Origin: an uncultured Alphaproteobacteria bacterium | GTDB lineage: Bacteria; Pseudomonadota; Alphaproteobacteria; Rhodobacterales; Rhodobacteraceae | Direction of reading: 5' to 3' | Assembly (NCBI GenBank): GCA_902556405.1 | Contig: CACDWF010000013.1 | Location: 1 to 43,591, forward strand | DNA length: 43,591 nt | Shown here: positions 14,868 through 23,773 of the stretch, one piece after another | How positions within the stretch are numbered: position 1 is the stretch's first letter | Layout of the letters: each line of letters starts with the position of its first letter | Notes under the pieces: generated by a model | What the model saw: the letters and a program-made list of their open reading frames with translations, nothing else | The model's database searches: none | What the model was told of the DNA's origin: nothing | Position numbers and translations under genes: made by a program

Positions 14868-16286
14868 TTATTTATCCGCAATAATTTTTTTAAATTTGGA
14901 GTATGTGTTAAGGGCTCTATCACGACCAAGCTTTAAATCAACTATAGAGGTGGAAGGACGGCTTTTTTCATCAATTTTCCAACTTTTGGGCACCATATTG
15001 AAAAACTTATCAACTTCGGGTGTACGTTTGAAACTTAGCCCTAAGTATTTCATTTGATATTTACTTTCTGGATCGAATTTTTTTGCTTGCAATTCAGGAT
15101 TGAATACTCTGAAAAAGGGGCTGGCGTCTGGACCTGATCCAGCCACCCACTGCCACCCCATTGCATTTGAGGCTGGATCCCAATCAATTAAACAATCTTC
15201 AAACCATTTTAAACCGTGTCTCCAGTCAATGAGAAGATGTTTAGTCAGATATGATCCTACTATCATTCTTACCCTGTTATGCATCCTACCGGTGATATAC
15301 ATTTCTCTCATTCCCGCGTCCACAATTGGTTGTCCAGTCAAGCCTCTTTTCCAGTTGTTTAGCTCATCCTCGTTCTCTCTCCAAGGAAAATAATCCCATT
15401 CCGGTTTCCAATTTTTTCGAAGAATATGGGGACTGAAGTAAGAAAGATACCAAGCAAAATCACGCCATGCTAATTGCCTTATAAACATCTCTTTCTGATC
15501 GAACTCAACATCTTTATATCCAAGGGCTGAATGAAAAATTTCTCTCGCGGAAATTTCACCATAGGCAAGGTTTTCGGAAAGGTTTGAACTTTCTGTTAAA
15601 TCAACTCTATCTCTTGCTTGTGCATAATTTTTCAACCTCTGATGCAGGAAGCTATTTAGATTTATTCTAGCCTTTTCTTCCCCAACATGTACCGTTTCAA
15701 TTAAATACTCTTTTCCTTTATCTATTCCCTTATCCAGTTCCCATTCGCTAAGATTATCACTCTTTGGCCATTTCATGGGTGCTATAATTTTAGCAGGTTT
15801 TGGTGCTGGCTGTTTTATTTCTTGTTTTGATAGTGCTCTCCAAAAAGGTGTAAATACTTTATAGTATGATCCCGAATTAGTTTGAGTTTTCCAGGGTGAG
15901 TGCAAGAGAAGTCCTTCAGTGGACTTTACCTCAACTCCTAGTGCCTTAAAATAGGATTTGATTTCAGTATCTCTTTTAACCGAATTTTCATCATAAAGCC
16001 TATTCCAAAAAATATTAAAGTCGCCTATCGATGACTTTAATTCTTTTAACACATAAAGGGGATTACCTTTTCTTAAAATAAGTTTTGAATTGTGTTTCTC
16101 TAAATCTAAAGAGAGGCTCTCTATTGACAATCCTAGCCTCCACTTAAATGCTGCTCCAGCATTATGAGTATGCTCATCCAATATAAACAGTGGGATAATG
16201 GGCCTACCATCTTGCGTGGCGCTGTAAAGAGCCGGGTTATCACTCAAACGAAGGTCTCTACGAAACCAAACTACATTTACACTCAT
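14868..16286 (-). CDS. phrB: cyclobutane pyrimidine dimer photolyase
   Basis: A 472-residue class I-type DNA photolyase that repairs UV dimers with light. The N-terminal antenna domain opens with VVWFRRDLRLSDNPAL. The C-terminal FAD domain carries FIRQLAWRDFAWYLSY, MREMYITGRMHNRVRM, SYLTKHLLIDWRHG, and DPASNAMGWQWVAGSGPDASP. Length is normal and the FAD-contacting motifs are intact. It is joined to downstream lipid genes in a tight operon, as in the Rhodobacter singlet-oxygen response. No RpoE-type promoter was found directly upstream, since the class V enzyme gene ends only 15 bp away. Confidence 0.95.
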   Translation of the reverse strand: MSVNVVWFRRDLRLSDNPALYSATQDGRPIIPLFILDEHTHNAGAAFKWRLGLSIESLSLDLEKHNSKLILRKGNPLYVLKELKSSIGDFNIFWNRLYDENSVKRDTEIKSYFKALGVEVKSTEGLLLHSPWKTQTNSGSYYKVFTPFWRALSKQEIKQPAPKPAKIIAPMKWPKSDNLSEWELDKGIDKGKEYLIETVHVGEEKARINLNSFLHQRLKNYAQARDRVDLTESSNLSENLAYGEISAREIFHSALGYKDVEFDQKEMFIRQLAWRDFAWYLSYFSPHILRKNWKPEWDYFPWRENEDELNNWKRGLTGQPIVDAGMREMYITGRMHNRVRMIVGSYLTKHLLIDWRHGLKWFEDCLIDWDPASNAMGWQWVAGSGPDASPFFRVFNPELQAKKFDPESKYQMKYLGLSFKRTPEVDKFFNMVPKSWKIDEKSRPSTSIVDLKLGRDRALNTYSKFKKIIADK

Positions 16287-16301
16287 AATAAATCCGATTA
16301 T

Positions 16302-17528
16302 CTAAAGGTATCGATCGAGGCCACTTATCAATTGCTCAACATCGTTGCCCGAGGTGTAGTGAACAAAACTCAATCTTATTACTCCCTCATGGATATCTAC
16401 ATCAAGCGCCTGAAGAAGTCGGACCGCATAAAAGTCACCACTACCTACCGAAACATTTAGTTCGTTTAATTCTTTTGCAAGCTCAATATTTGATTTTTTT
16501 GTTACTATGGCAACTGTTGGAACTCTATCTTCAATTTCGTAAGAGCCCAGCAATCTAATATTTTTTTTGGTTTTCAAAAAATCGAGCAAAGGTTTCAGTA
16601 ATTTCTTTTCTTGATTAGAAATAAGATTATTTACCCCACTAATAGATGAACTTGATGATAATTTGCTATTCAGATGATGGTCACTGAGAGAATCGTAGTA
16701 GTCATAGATGCCACCCAACGCGACGACTTGAGCATGATCAGGTCCAGCAGGTGTGAATCTCTTATTTGGAAATTCTTTATTAAAATAATGACATTGGCTC
16801 TCTAATTCTGTAGCCAAACTATCTGAAACATACATAACACCAAGATGTGGACCAAATGTTTTATAAGATGAAAACAGATATATATCCGGACTAAAATCAT
16901 TGATTTGCGGTATACCGTGAGGTGCATAGCTCACTCCATCCACACAGGTAAAGGCCCCTGCTTCTTTAGCTATTGAACAAATATCTTTAACAGGGTTTAC
17001 TTGGCCTATTATGTTAGAAACATGTGGAAACGCTATCAAACAAACAGTTTTATTGACGAGTTTTTTCAAATCATCTAAATAAAGGCTGCCATTGGACCTT
17101 ACCTTCCACTCCTTGACCTCAAAGCCTTGGCTTGCTAAATTTCTCCATACGCCAGTATTAGACTCATGATCTTGATTAGAGACTATGATGACCCTTTTTT
17201 TATTTTTTGATAACCGAAGCGCATTAGCTAAAACATACGTATTTTGAGAAGTTGAAGGACCCACATGAAGGTTTTTTAAGGGAACTCGTAATAATTGAGC
17301 AATCTTTTTACAGCTGTCATCCATTTCTTTACCAGCCTCAATAGACCCATCAAAATACCCATAAGGTTGTACTTTTGTTGTTTGATAAAAGTTTGTAAGT
17401 TTATCTACTACAAACTTACATGGGAAACTTCCCCCAGCATTTTCAAAGAATGCTTTTTCACTAAGGGGGTTGTCTGCATCGAAGGCATAAAAATGCCTTC
17501 TAACAAAGTTTAAATCAAAATCTTTCAT
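16302..17528 (-). CDS. class V aminotransferase, cysteine-desulfurase-like
   Basis: A 408-residue PLP enzyme of fold type I. The Schiff-base lysine is in FSSYKTFGPHLGVMY, with NQDHESN and FTCVDGVSYAPHG as the cofactor-contacting histidine and aspartate regions. It resembles the 'cysteine desulfurase-like' subfamily, not IscS/SufS: the cysteine-bearing loop of true desulfurases is not apparent (SVGSGDFYAVRLLQ at that position). The substrate is unknown. It lies 15 bp from both neighbours, between the Ccr-like gene and photolyase, and so seems to be co-expressed with both. Confidence 0.8.
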   Translation of the reverse strand: MKDFDLNFVRRHFYAFDADNPLSEKAFFENAGGSFPCKFVVDKLTNFYQTTKVQPYGYFDGSIEAGKEMDDSCKKIAQLLRVPLKNLHVGPSTSQNTYVLANALRLSKNKKRVIIVSNQDHESNTGVWRNLASQGFEVKEWKVRSNGSLYLDDLKKLVNKTVCLIAFPHVSNIIGQVNPVKDICSIAKEAGAFTCVDGVSYAPHGIPQINDFSPDIYLFSSYKTFGPHLGVMYVSDSLATELESQCHYFNKEFPNKRFTPAGPDHAQVVALGGIYDYYDSLSDHHLNSKLSSSSSISGVNNLISNQEKKLLKPLLDFLKTKKNIRLLGSYEIEDRVPTVAIVTKKSNIELAKELNELNVSVGSGDFYAVRLLQALDVDIHEGVIRLSFVHYTSGNDVEQLISGLDRYL

Positions 17529-17543
17529 CTCACAAAGGTGGTT

Positions 17544-18797
17544 TTACTTAGATCCTTGACCCCTAGACCTCGCATTAACTAAACAGGCCATATTTCCACT
17601 TGGATGCTTGTTTTCGTGCATTAACTGATGCGCATGACCAATCTGCTCAAAATCATATGTTTCCGACAAGCACGGATCCACCTTTTTTTGGATAACTAAT
17701 TCATTAACCGCACTTGCTTCATCGTCATTTGCTACATGTGATCCCTGCAGCCTTTTTTGATGCATCCAATGATATCTTAAGTCAAGAGTGACATTGTATC
17801 CAGTTGTACCAGCACAAACGACAACCATACCACCAAGAGCGCATACAAACCCGGATGTGGGCAAAGTAGCTTCTCCTGGATGTTCAAAAACAATTTTTGG
17901 GTTTGTTCTCTCTCCAAGGATGTCCCATATAGCTTTACCAAAAGATCTAGCTCCCGCCATCCAGTCGTTAAAAGCAGGGTCATCCGTATCGGGTAGTGGC
18001 CCCCAATGACTAAAATCATTTCTATTTATTACACCAACAGCTCCTTTTTCCATACAAAACTGTCTCTTCCCTTCATCAGATATTACAGCTATTGGCTTTC
18101 CTCCTAACGCAGAGACAATCTGTAATGCCATGGCACCAAGACCTCCAGCCGCTCCCCAAACAAGAACAACATCATCTTTTTCCACAGTATGCGGGGCCCA
18201 GCCCATTAGCTGCCTGTAAGCTGTAGACGCACAAAGCATATAACATGCTGACTCCTCCCAAGTGAGGTGGTTGGGCTTTTTCAAGATTTGATGTGATTGC
18301 GCTTTAGCAAATTGACAATATGACCCATAGTTGGTTTCATAGCCCCACACCTTAGCTGAAGGCGCGAGCATTGGGTCCTTACCTGATAATACCCAAGGGT
18401 CATCAGCTTGCCAAGTGCCGGAGTGAATCACTACTTCGTCACCCACCTTTACATTGGTAACCTCATTTCCAACTTTATACACAATACCTGAGGCATCCGA
18501 ACCACCAGCATGAAAAGTCTCAGGCTCACCTTTCTTTTGTCGTGTTGCTATAACATCTACAGGATACCCAAGAGCTGCCCAAACATTATTATAATTTATC
18601 CCAGTAGCCATAACGTAAACCAATACATCTTTAGACCCGATCTCTGGAACATCTATAACTTCACTTTTCCACGCATCAATCGGCTTACCAAATCTATCCT
18701 GTCTAACCATAAATGCATGCATTTTTGATGGAACCTCTCCAAGAGGTGGTTGGTCGCCTAAATCATATAGTTCTTTCGTGCTCACATTACTCTCCAT
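17544..18797 (-). CDS. crotonyl-CoA carboxylase/reductase-family enzyme
   Basis: A 417-residue medium-chain reductase of the Ccr subfamily, close in pattern to Rhodobacter Ccr: [91 protein letters not shown], and [12 protein letters not shown]. Ccr reduces enoyl-CoA, usually with CO2 fixation to ethylmalonyl-CoA. The cysteines that bind zinc in alcohol dehydrogenases are absent, as expected. No ethylmalonyl-CoA mutase or epimerase gene is nearby, so it may be a second, specialised paralogue using an unusual acyl-CoA. Whether the CO2-binding residues are all conserved needs an alignment. Confidence 0.88.
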   Translation of the reverse strand: MESNVSTKELYDLGDQPPLGEVPSKMHAFMVRQDRFGKPIDAWKSEVIDVPEIGSKDVLVYVMATGINYNNVWAALGYPVDVIATRQKKGEPETFHAGGSDASGIVYKVGNEVTNVKVGDEVVIHSGTWQADDPWVLSGKDPMLAPSAKVWGYETNYGSYCQFAKAQSHQILKKPNHLTWEESACYMLCASTAYRQLMGWAPHTVEKDDVVLVWGAAGGLGAMALQIVSALGGKPIAVISDEGKRQFCMEKGAVGVINRNDFSHWGPLPDTDDPAFNDWMAGARSFGKAIWDILGERTNPKIVFEHPGEATLPTSGFVCALGGMVVVCAGTTGYNVTLDLRYHWMHQKRLQGSHVANDDEASAVNELVIQKKVDPCLSETYDFEQIGHAHQLMHENKHPSGNMACLVNARSRGQGSK

Positions 18798-18815
18798 AAA
18801 TTTGTAGTTTTTTAA

Positions 18816-19436
18816 CTAGTGTGTTCCCCATTTAATTTTGCACAATTCTGCGCTTCTACCTTCAAAATCCCATACACGACCAAACGCTCGAACCCGCCCT
18901 CGTTCAGCTGTTGAAATAATAACCTCTGGTCCCATCCAATATGTTGAGTTTTGGAAAGTTACAGGCTTCCCCTTCTCCAAACCTTCAATAGGCTTGATAA
19001 CCCCCTGAATTTTTTTTCCAACATTTACTATTCGCTTTTCACCCTCCGTTTTGTACTCAACTGGAGATCGCTCACTACCTAGGTATGTTCCAGTCAAGAT
19101 TGAAAAGAGACCCGTTGTACCACCAACTTTTCCAGAGAATATTTTATCAAGAGCATGAAAGGCCTCATCTCCTGCGCTATCATCAATAAATGCCCCAATA
19201 GTCCAATTTCCTCTTGCCATTTTCCCTGGGATTTCCATTAGCATCCCCACGTTAAGGCCTGAGAGATCCACATCACGAAAGTGTCCGTTATCTATTCTTA
19301 CAGCTAACCACGTTTGACAGTAACCTTCAGTAGGAGGATGATCTCCAAGACTTACTGCGCAAGGACAAAACACAGTACAATTACAATTTAGTGCGAGCTC
19401 CCCATTTATAGCCCAATCCACTTTCTCCGAACTCAT
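18816..19436 (-). CDS. DUF1326-family protein
   Basis: A 206-residue soluble protein of unknown function. The hallmark cysteine cluster NCNCTVFCPC lies at residues 17-26 near the N-terminus, a possible metal or Fe-S site, followed by a conserved beta-rich body (GMLMEIPGKMARGNWTIGAFID). An AGGAG-like site precedes the ATG. DUF1326 genes commonly adjoin DUF2182 genes, and here the two are 19 bp apart, so they probably work as a pair. Possible roles include metal handling or redox at the membrane, but none is established. Confidence 0.85.
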   Translation of the reverse strand: MSSEKVDWAINGELALNCNCTVFCPCAVSLGDHPPTEGYCQTWLAVRIDNGHFRDVDLSGLNVGMLMEIPGKMARGNWTIGAFIDDSAGDEAFHALDKIFSGKVGGTTGLFSILTGTYLGSERSPVEYKTEGEKRIVNVGKKIQGVIKPIEGLEKGKPVTFQNSTYWMGPEVIISTAERGRVRAFGRVWDFEGRSAELCKIKWGTH

Positions 19437-19455
19437 ATCCTATACTCCTAAAGTT

Positions 19456-20211
19456 TCAAAACCAAACTAACACGGTTCCAGAACCAATCAAGATTAAAGA
19501 TAGTGGTTTTGAAATATATTTTCCATAATCAGGAATTTTCTCTAACATCATGAAAACAGTCATTATAGCCATAAAAGCTAAATTCATAACTCCCCCAACA
19601 AAAGCGAGCGCCATCAAAGCCCAACAACAGCCAAGACAAAAGAATCCTATCGATACCCCCATGTTGAAGGACCCACTATTTCCACTCTTCCAGTTCTGAA
19701 GAAAGAAAGTAAAGGGTCTTTGGCATTTGATTAGACAGGCTTCTTTATATGAACTGAGCTGATATAATCCTGCTAATACTAGAAAGCCCGAACTGATTAG
19801 AGAGCTCACAAATGCTCCATGATCATTTAGCAAATAAAGCCTGCCAAGAAAAACCTGTGTTAAAGACATTAAAATAGAAAAAATCATCCAGACACTTAAG
19901 AAACCTGTAATGAACCACCAAAAACTATTTTCTCTTTTTCCACCACTTTCCAATATCTCTTCATATGTTTTGAGCGTTGGAATTATGGTAGGTGACATCA
20001 TTGCGATACTCATTAAAAACCACATAAAAAAAACCCCGATGATATTTAGGTCCGAAACCGAATTACTACAAATCTCTAGTACCCTTGTGAGGAAATTTGC
20101 ATTATTTGGCAAAATACTCTCTAGTGCCATTGCCACAATCACAATCCATGCAATGAATAAGACAGTGTAGAAAACAATCCAATTATTTATGCGAGTGGTT
20201 ATGTTGGCCAT
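19456..20211 (-). CDS. DUF2182 predicted metal-binding integral membrane protein
   Basis: A 251-residue membrane protein with about six to seven membrane segments. The family motifs are visible: MWFLMSIAMMSPT, LYQLSSYKEACLIKCQRP and FFCLGCCWALMALAFVGGVMNL, with cysteines and methionines in helices suggesting a metal site. It opens the long minus-strand run with DUF1326 directly after it. Its promoter shares the 223-bp gap (20212-20434) with the divergent ccm operon. Function unknown. Confidence 0.85.
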   Translation of the reverse strand: MANITTRINNWIVFYTVLFIAWIVIVAMALESILPNNANFLTRVLEICSNSVSDLNIIGVFFMWFLMSIAMMSPTIIPTLKTYEEILESGGKRENSFWWFITGFLSVWMIFSILMSLTQVFLGRLYLLNDHGAFVSSLISSGFLVLAGLYQLSSYKEACLIKCQRPFTFFLQNWKSGNSGSFNMGVSIGFFCLGCCWALMALAFVGGVMNLAFMAIMTVFMMLEKIPDYGKYISKPLSLILIGSGTVLVWF

Positions 20212-20434
20212 TTGTATGCTATTAACCGAATAAAAATCTTTTTTTGAGGATACACTTTTTTATGCTCAATGTTTTAAATTAAAGCATTTTTTTTTCTATT
20301 ATTATTAACCTTAAGCAATTTTCACAAAATTAAATGTCTTTTTCATATTGTAACCTTTTGTGCTATTGGTACTTATTAATAATCAAACCGATAATCGTTA
20401 TTCAATTCTTTTAGATAGACCATAAAAAATCAAA

Positions 20435-21061
20435 ATGAAACTAGCTCAAAGTTCTATTTCGATAAATTCATTATATTGCGCGATCGATAGCAATGTAATA
20501 CTCAGTGATATAAATTTCAATTTAAATTCGGGGCAGTCGATTACTATTACAGGCCCAAACGGAGTTGGCAAGACGCTTCTTTTGAACACAATTGTTGGAT
20601 TCAAATCAATTTTCAAAGGCAAAATATCGATAAACAAAATTAATCTTTCCAATGATCCTTCAAATAGGCAGGAACACATAGGATATTACGGGCATAAAGC
20701 CTCTATCCATACTGGGCTAACGGTAATGGAAACAATAGATTATTGGAAAGCATATTACAGCTCGGATGCTAATACTAGCGAATTAATAAAATTCTGGGAT
20801 CTACCAAATAAAACTGTTGAAAGTTGTTCCGAGGGTCAGCGAAAAAGACTAGCTTTGGTGAGACTTTCCTTGATGAATAGAAATATTTGGATACTCGATG
20901 AACCAACAACAAACCTAGATATTGTTGGCAAGAAAAAGTTTTTGGAACTACACAACTCTCATCTTAGGGCAGGAGGCTTGTCAATAATTGCTTCTCATGA
21001 ACCGGCACAAGTTAAGGGACATAAAATAATTAATCTAGAAAGACATCGCGGAAAAAATTAA
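20435..21061 (+). CDS. ccmA: heme exporter ATP-binding protein CcmA
   Basis: ATPase of the CcmABCD complex, which drives release of holo-CcmE during cytochrome c maturation. The 208 residues carry Walker A GPNGVGKT (40-47), the ABC signature CSEGQRKRLAL, Walker B IWILDEPTTNLD, and the switch histidine in IASHEPA. It is the first gene of ccmABCDG, with the ccmB start 1 bp after its stop. Confidence 0.95.
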   Translation: MKLAQSSISINSLYCAIDSNVILSDINFNLNSGQSITITGPNGVGKTLLLNTIVGFKSIFKGKISINKINLSNDPSNRQEHIGYYGHKASIHTGLTVMETIDYWKAYYSSDANTSELIKFWDLPNKTVESCSEGQRKRLALVRLSLMNRNIWILDEPTTNLDIVGKKKFLELHNSHLRAGGLSIIASHEPAQVKGHKIINLERHRGKN

Positions 21062-21062
21062 A

Positions 21063-21713
21063 ATGCTAAATATTCTTCGACTAGAATTTCTATTGGTAAT
21101 AAGGTCTGGTTCACACGTAGTTTTGGCTTTTTCCTTCTTTTTATTCTTTAGCCTCTTATTCGCGCTTTCGGCATTTGGTGATAACTTTGTGCTTAGTAAT
21201 ATAGGTCTTACTGCAGTTTGGTTAAGTCTTTTAATGTCTATCTTGCTTACTCTGAACAAAGTCATTCATGAAGATTACGAAAGTGGTATTTTGGACTATC
21301 TCTTGCTCGCTGATATTCCCCTAGAGGTAACAATGTTTTTAAAAACGATTGTTCATTGGGTTTCAGTTGTTATTCCGCTCATAATTATAATTCCAGTTGT
21401 CTTGATTACATTTCAAATAAGCTCTGATCATATTTTAAGAATTTTTATAGTACTACTGTGTGGATCTCCTTCACTCAGCTTTATAGGAACAATGATATCC
21501 TGCCTAACGTTATCAAACCGCAGTAATTTTCTTCTTACAACAATTACTATACCGTTTTATTTCCCAACTCTTCTTTTAGGAATTTTCTGCTGCAGTTCCA
21601 GCACCACCGATTTATTTGCCTTGGAATATTTGCTACTATACGCAAATACACTATTTACTGTAGTACTCAGTCCCTATATATCTGCCTATGCAATTAAACT
21701 GAATTATTCATAA
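21063..21713 (+). CDS. ccmB: heme exporter membrane protein CcmB
   Basis: A 216-residue polytopic membrane protein, the ABC permease partner of CcmA. Six hydrophobic segments are visible, with the N-terminal LRLEFLLVIRSG and the cytoplasmic HEDYESGILDYLLLADIPLE typical of CcmB. It lies 1 bp after ccmA and 1 bp before ccmC. Length and motifs are normal. Confidence 0.93.
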   Translation: MLNILRLEFLLVIRSGSHVVLAFSFFLFFSLLFALSAFGDNFVLSNIGLTAVWLSLLMSILLTLNKVIHEDYESGILDYLLLADIPLEVTMFLKTIVHWVSVVIPLIIIIPVVLITFQISSDHILRIFIVLLCGSPSLSFIGTMISCLTLSNRSNFLLTTITIPFYFPTLLLGIFCCSSSTTDLFALEYLLLYANTLFTVVLSPYISAYAIKLNYS

Positions 21714-21714
21714 A

Positions 21715-22443
21715 ATGAAAAACAGCGCGTTAAATAAATTTTGGAAGTTCTCTAACCCGGTACTTTTTAAAAAACTAGCAAAGATAATATCACCTCTTGC
21801 AGGTTTGATAGCTGTTTTAGCAATTATACCTAGTTTAGTTTGGGGGGTGTTCTTTACTGGCCCTGACTATAAGCAACTGGAGACAGTGAAAATAATTTTT
21901 ATCCATGTTCCTGCAGCATTCCTAGCAATAAACGTATATCTTATGATGACTGTAGCCTCTATCGTTTGGTTGATTAGGCGCCAATACGTTAGCGCATTAG
22001 CAGCTAAATCGTCTGCAATGATTGGTTTAATAATGACTATTGCTACAATAATTACAGGAAGTTTGTGGGGAAGCAGCACTTGGGGAACTTACTGGGTTTG
22101 GGACCCTCGACTAACCTCATTTGCAGTTCTGCTATGTTTCTACGTGGGGTACATCATCTTATGGTCGGCTATCAAACCTTTAGAAAGGGCAGCAAATGTT
22201 ACTTCTTTATTTTGCATATTAGGATCTGTTTTCGCTCTTCTATCCAGGTATATCGTTTTTTTTATAGATCAGGGTCTACATCAAGGCCCAACTTTGTCTC
22301 TTGACGAAGAAAAGAATATTGATGACAGCTACTATTTTCCACTTATTTTAGCATTAGTTGGGTTTTCATCTCTTTTTGTTTATCTTTTATTTGTACGAAC
22401 AACTACTGAGCTAAATAAATTGAAGCTGAAATTGATGGGATAG
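21715..22443 (+). CDS. ccmC: heme-handling protein CcmC
   Basis: A 242-residue member of the heme-handling protein family that loads heme onto CcmE. Six membrane segments are present, with the tryptophan-rich WWD-type motif WGTYWVWDPRLTSF. Candidate heme-ligand histidines occur in IHVPAAF before it and in QGLHQGPT after it. It sits between ccmB and the small ccmD gene. Confidence 0.94.
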   Translation: MKNSALNKFWKFSNPVLFKKLAKIISPLAGLIAVLAIIPSLVWGVFFTGPDYKQLETVKIIFIHVPAAFLAINVYLMMTVASIVWLIRRQYVSALAAKSSAMIGLIMTIATIITGSLWGSSTWGTYWVWDPRLTSFAVLLCFYVGYIILWSAIKPLERAANVTSLFCILGSVFALLSRYIVFFIDQGLHQGPTLSLDEEKNIDDSYYFPLILALVGFSSLFVYLLFVRTTTELNKLKLKLMG

Positions 22444-22453
22444 TCCGGGACCA

Positions 22454-22609
22454 ATGTTAGCAATTTTTGGGAAGTTTTCTTTTGTAATCATTGCATCTTA
22501 TGTGAGCACAATTGCTCTTATATTAGCCCTGATTATACAAACCTTAATTTCTAAGATAAAAACAGATAAAGAATTAAGAAAAAAAGAAACTAAAAATGAG
22601 TCAAATTAG
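22454..22609 (+). CDS. ccmD: small membrane protein CcmD
   Basis: A 51-residue frame starting ATG at 22454 and ending TAG at 22607-22609. One membrane helix (about 8-32, SFVIIASYVSTIALILALII) is followed by a very basic tail (KIKTDKELRKKETK). Size, topology and position between ccmC and ccmG are those of CcmD, which helps release holo-CcmE from CcmABC. It overlaps ccmG by 14 bp. It is short enough to be missed by length-filtered gene callers. Confidence 0.88.
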   Translation: MLAIFGKFSFVIIASYVSTIALILALIIQTLISKIKTDKELRKKETKNESN

Positions 22610-23162
22610 TTTCAAAATAATTTTAGTAATACCCATATTCATTTTACTTTGCCTCTCTTTGTTCGTGATTTTTGCTTACGATATCGAAATGGCAAATGGC
22701 AAATTAAGTATTAAATCAAATATATCGAAAAAAATAAAAAGTAATCTGATCGGTCAAAAAAAGCCTAACTTTTATTTAACTCCTCTGAACCACTACGAGA
22801 CTCCCCAAGAAAAACATCTTGATGTTTCAAACTACAAATTGGTGAACTTCTGGGCTAGCTGGTGTGCTCCCTGCAGAGCAGAACATAAATCCTTAATGTC
22901 AATTCAAAAGAATGGATACCGAATAATTGGCGTAAATTATAAAGATAATCCTTTAAACGCGCAAAAATTTCTTACAGAACTAGGCAATCCATATGTAGCA
23001 ATCGGTTCAGACCAATCTGGTAAAACAGCTATAGACTGGGGAGTTTATGGAATACCCGAAACTTTCCTTCTTGATAAAGAAAACAATATCTTACTGAGGA
23101 TTGCGGGACCGATAACTAGTACCATATACGAGAATACGCTTAAAACGTATCTTGAGGAGTAA
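22596..23162 (+). CDS. ccmG: thiol:disulfide interchange protein CcmG/DsbE
   Basis: A 188-residue periplasmic thioredoxin-like protein that keeps apocytochrome c cysteines reduced. An N-terminal membrane anchor (about 6-28) is followed by the thioredoxin domain with FWASWCAPCRAEH and the cis-proline loop YGIPETFLLD. It overlaps ccmD and ends 2 bp before the convergent yciB stop. Confidence 0.94.
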   Translation: MSQISFKIILVIPIFILLCLSLFVIFAYDIEMANGKLSIKSNISKKIKSNLIGQKKPNFYLTPLNHYETPQEKHLDVSNYKLVNFWASWCAPCRAEHKSLMSIQKNGYRIIGVNYKDNPLNAQKFLTELGNPYVAIGSDQSGKTAIDWGVYGIPETFLLDKENNILLRIAGPITSTIYENTLKTYLEE

Positions 23163-23164
23163 GT

Positions 23165-23767
23165 CTAGTTTTCCTTATCAATAAGATATTTCTGAAATAA
23201 CTTATATTGAAAAGCAAAAAACAGTAGGCTTAAAATTGGCATTCCAAAAGTTTTAAAATTCACCCATTGATCTTGGCCAAAATACCTCCATACCAGTTCA
23301 TTAAGAAAGGCAAGACCAATAAAAAAAATAATTATTCTCTTTGTGAGAAGCATCCACCCTTCTTCTTCTAAGGCTAACGTGGATCCCATTAAACTTTGTA
23401 ATAAGCTTCTTTTTCTCATTAGACCTATGATCAAAACTACCGCAAAACTAAGATAGATAATTGTAGGTTTCATCTTTATGAATGTGGGATCTTTGAACCA
23501 GATTGTTAATGCACCAAAAAAGATTACTAAAACCGCCGTAATAACAGACATTTTGGATATCGTTCCTAAGATCAGGTAATTTAATAACGATGCAATTAAC
23601 AAGATGGGTACGAATACTTTTGTGGCAAAGATTATCTTTTCAACCGAAAGGTCTTCGCCGGTCAGATTATTTGAGTTGGGAAAATAGTAATAAGCCAGAA
23701 AGAATGCTATCAATGGAACAAACTCCAAAATACTTTTTGTAAGTGAATTTTCTTCTTTTTTTTCCAT
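23165..23767 (-). CDS. yciB: inner-membrane septation protein A (YciB/IspZ family)
   Basis: A 200-residue protein with about five membrane segments and the YciB pattern (ILEFVPLIAFFLAYYYF, WFKDPTFIKMKPTIIY, NELVWRYFGQDQWVNFK). The family is linked to cell-envelope synthesis and septation. It is 6 bp after ftsY and forms an operon with xseA-ftsY. Confidence 0.9.
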   Translation of the reverse strand: MEKKEENSLTKSILEFVPLIAFFLAYYYFPNSNNLTGEDLSVEKIIFATKVFVPILLIASLLNYLILGTISKMSVITAVLVIFFGALTIWFKDPTFIKMKPTIIYLSFAVVLIIGLMRKRSLLQSLMGSTLALEEEGWMLLTKRIIIFFIGLAFLNELVWRYFGQDQWVNFKTFGMPILSLLFFAFQYKLFQKYLIDKEN

Positions 23768-23773
23768 TAATAA

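Noticed and set aside
20385-20402. Fur/Zur-like operator GATAAT-C-GTTATT in the ccmA/DUF2182 divergent gap
   Set aside because: Only about four of six arm positions pair, in AT-rich DNA. Too weak to list as a site.
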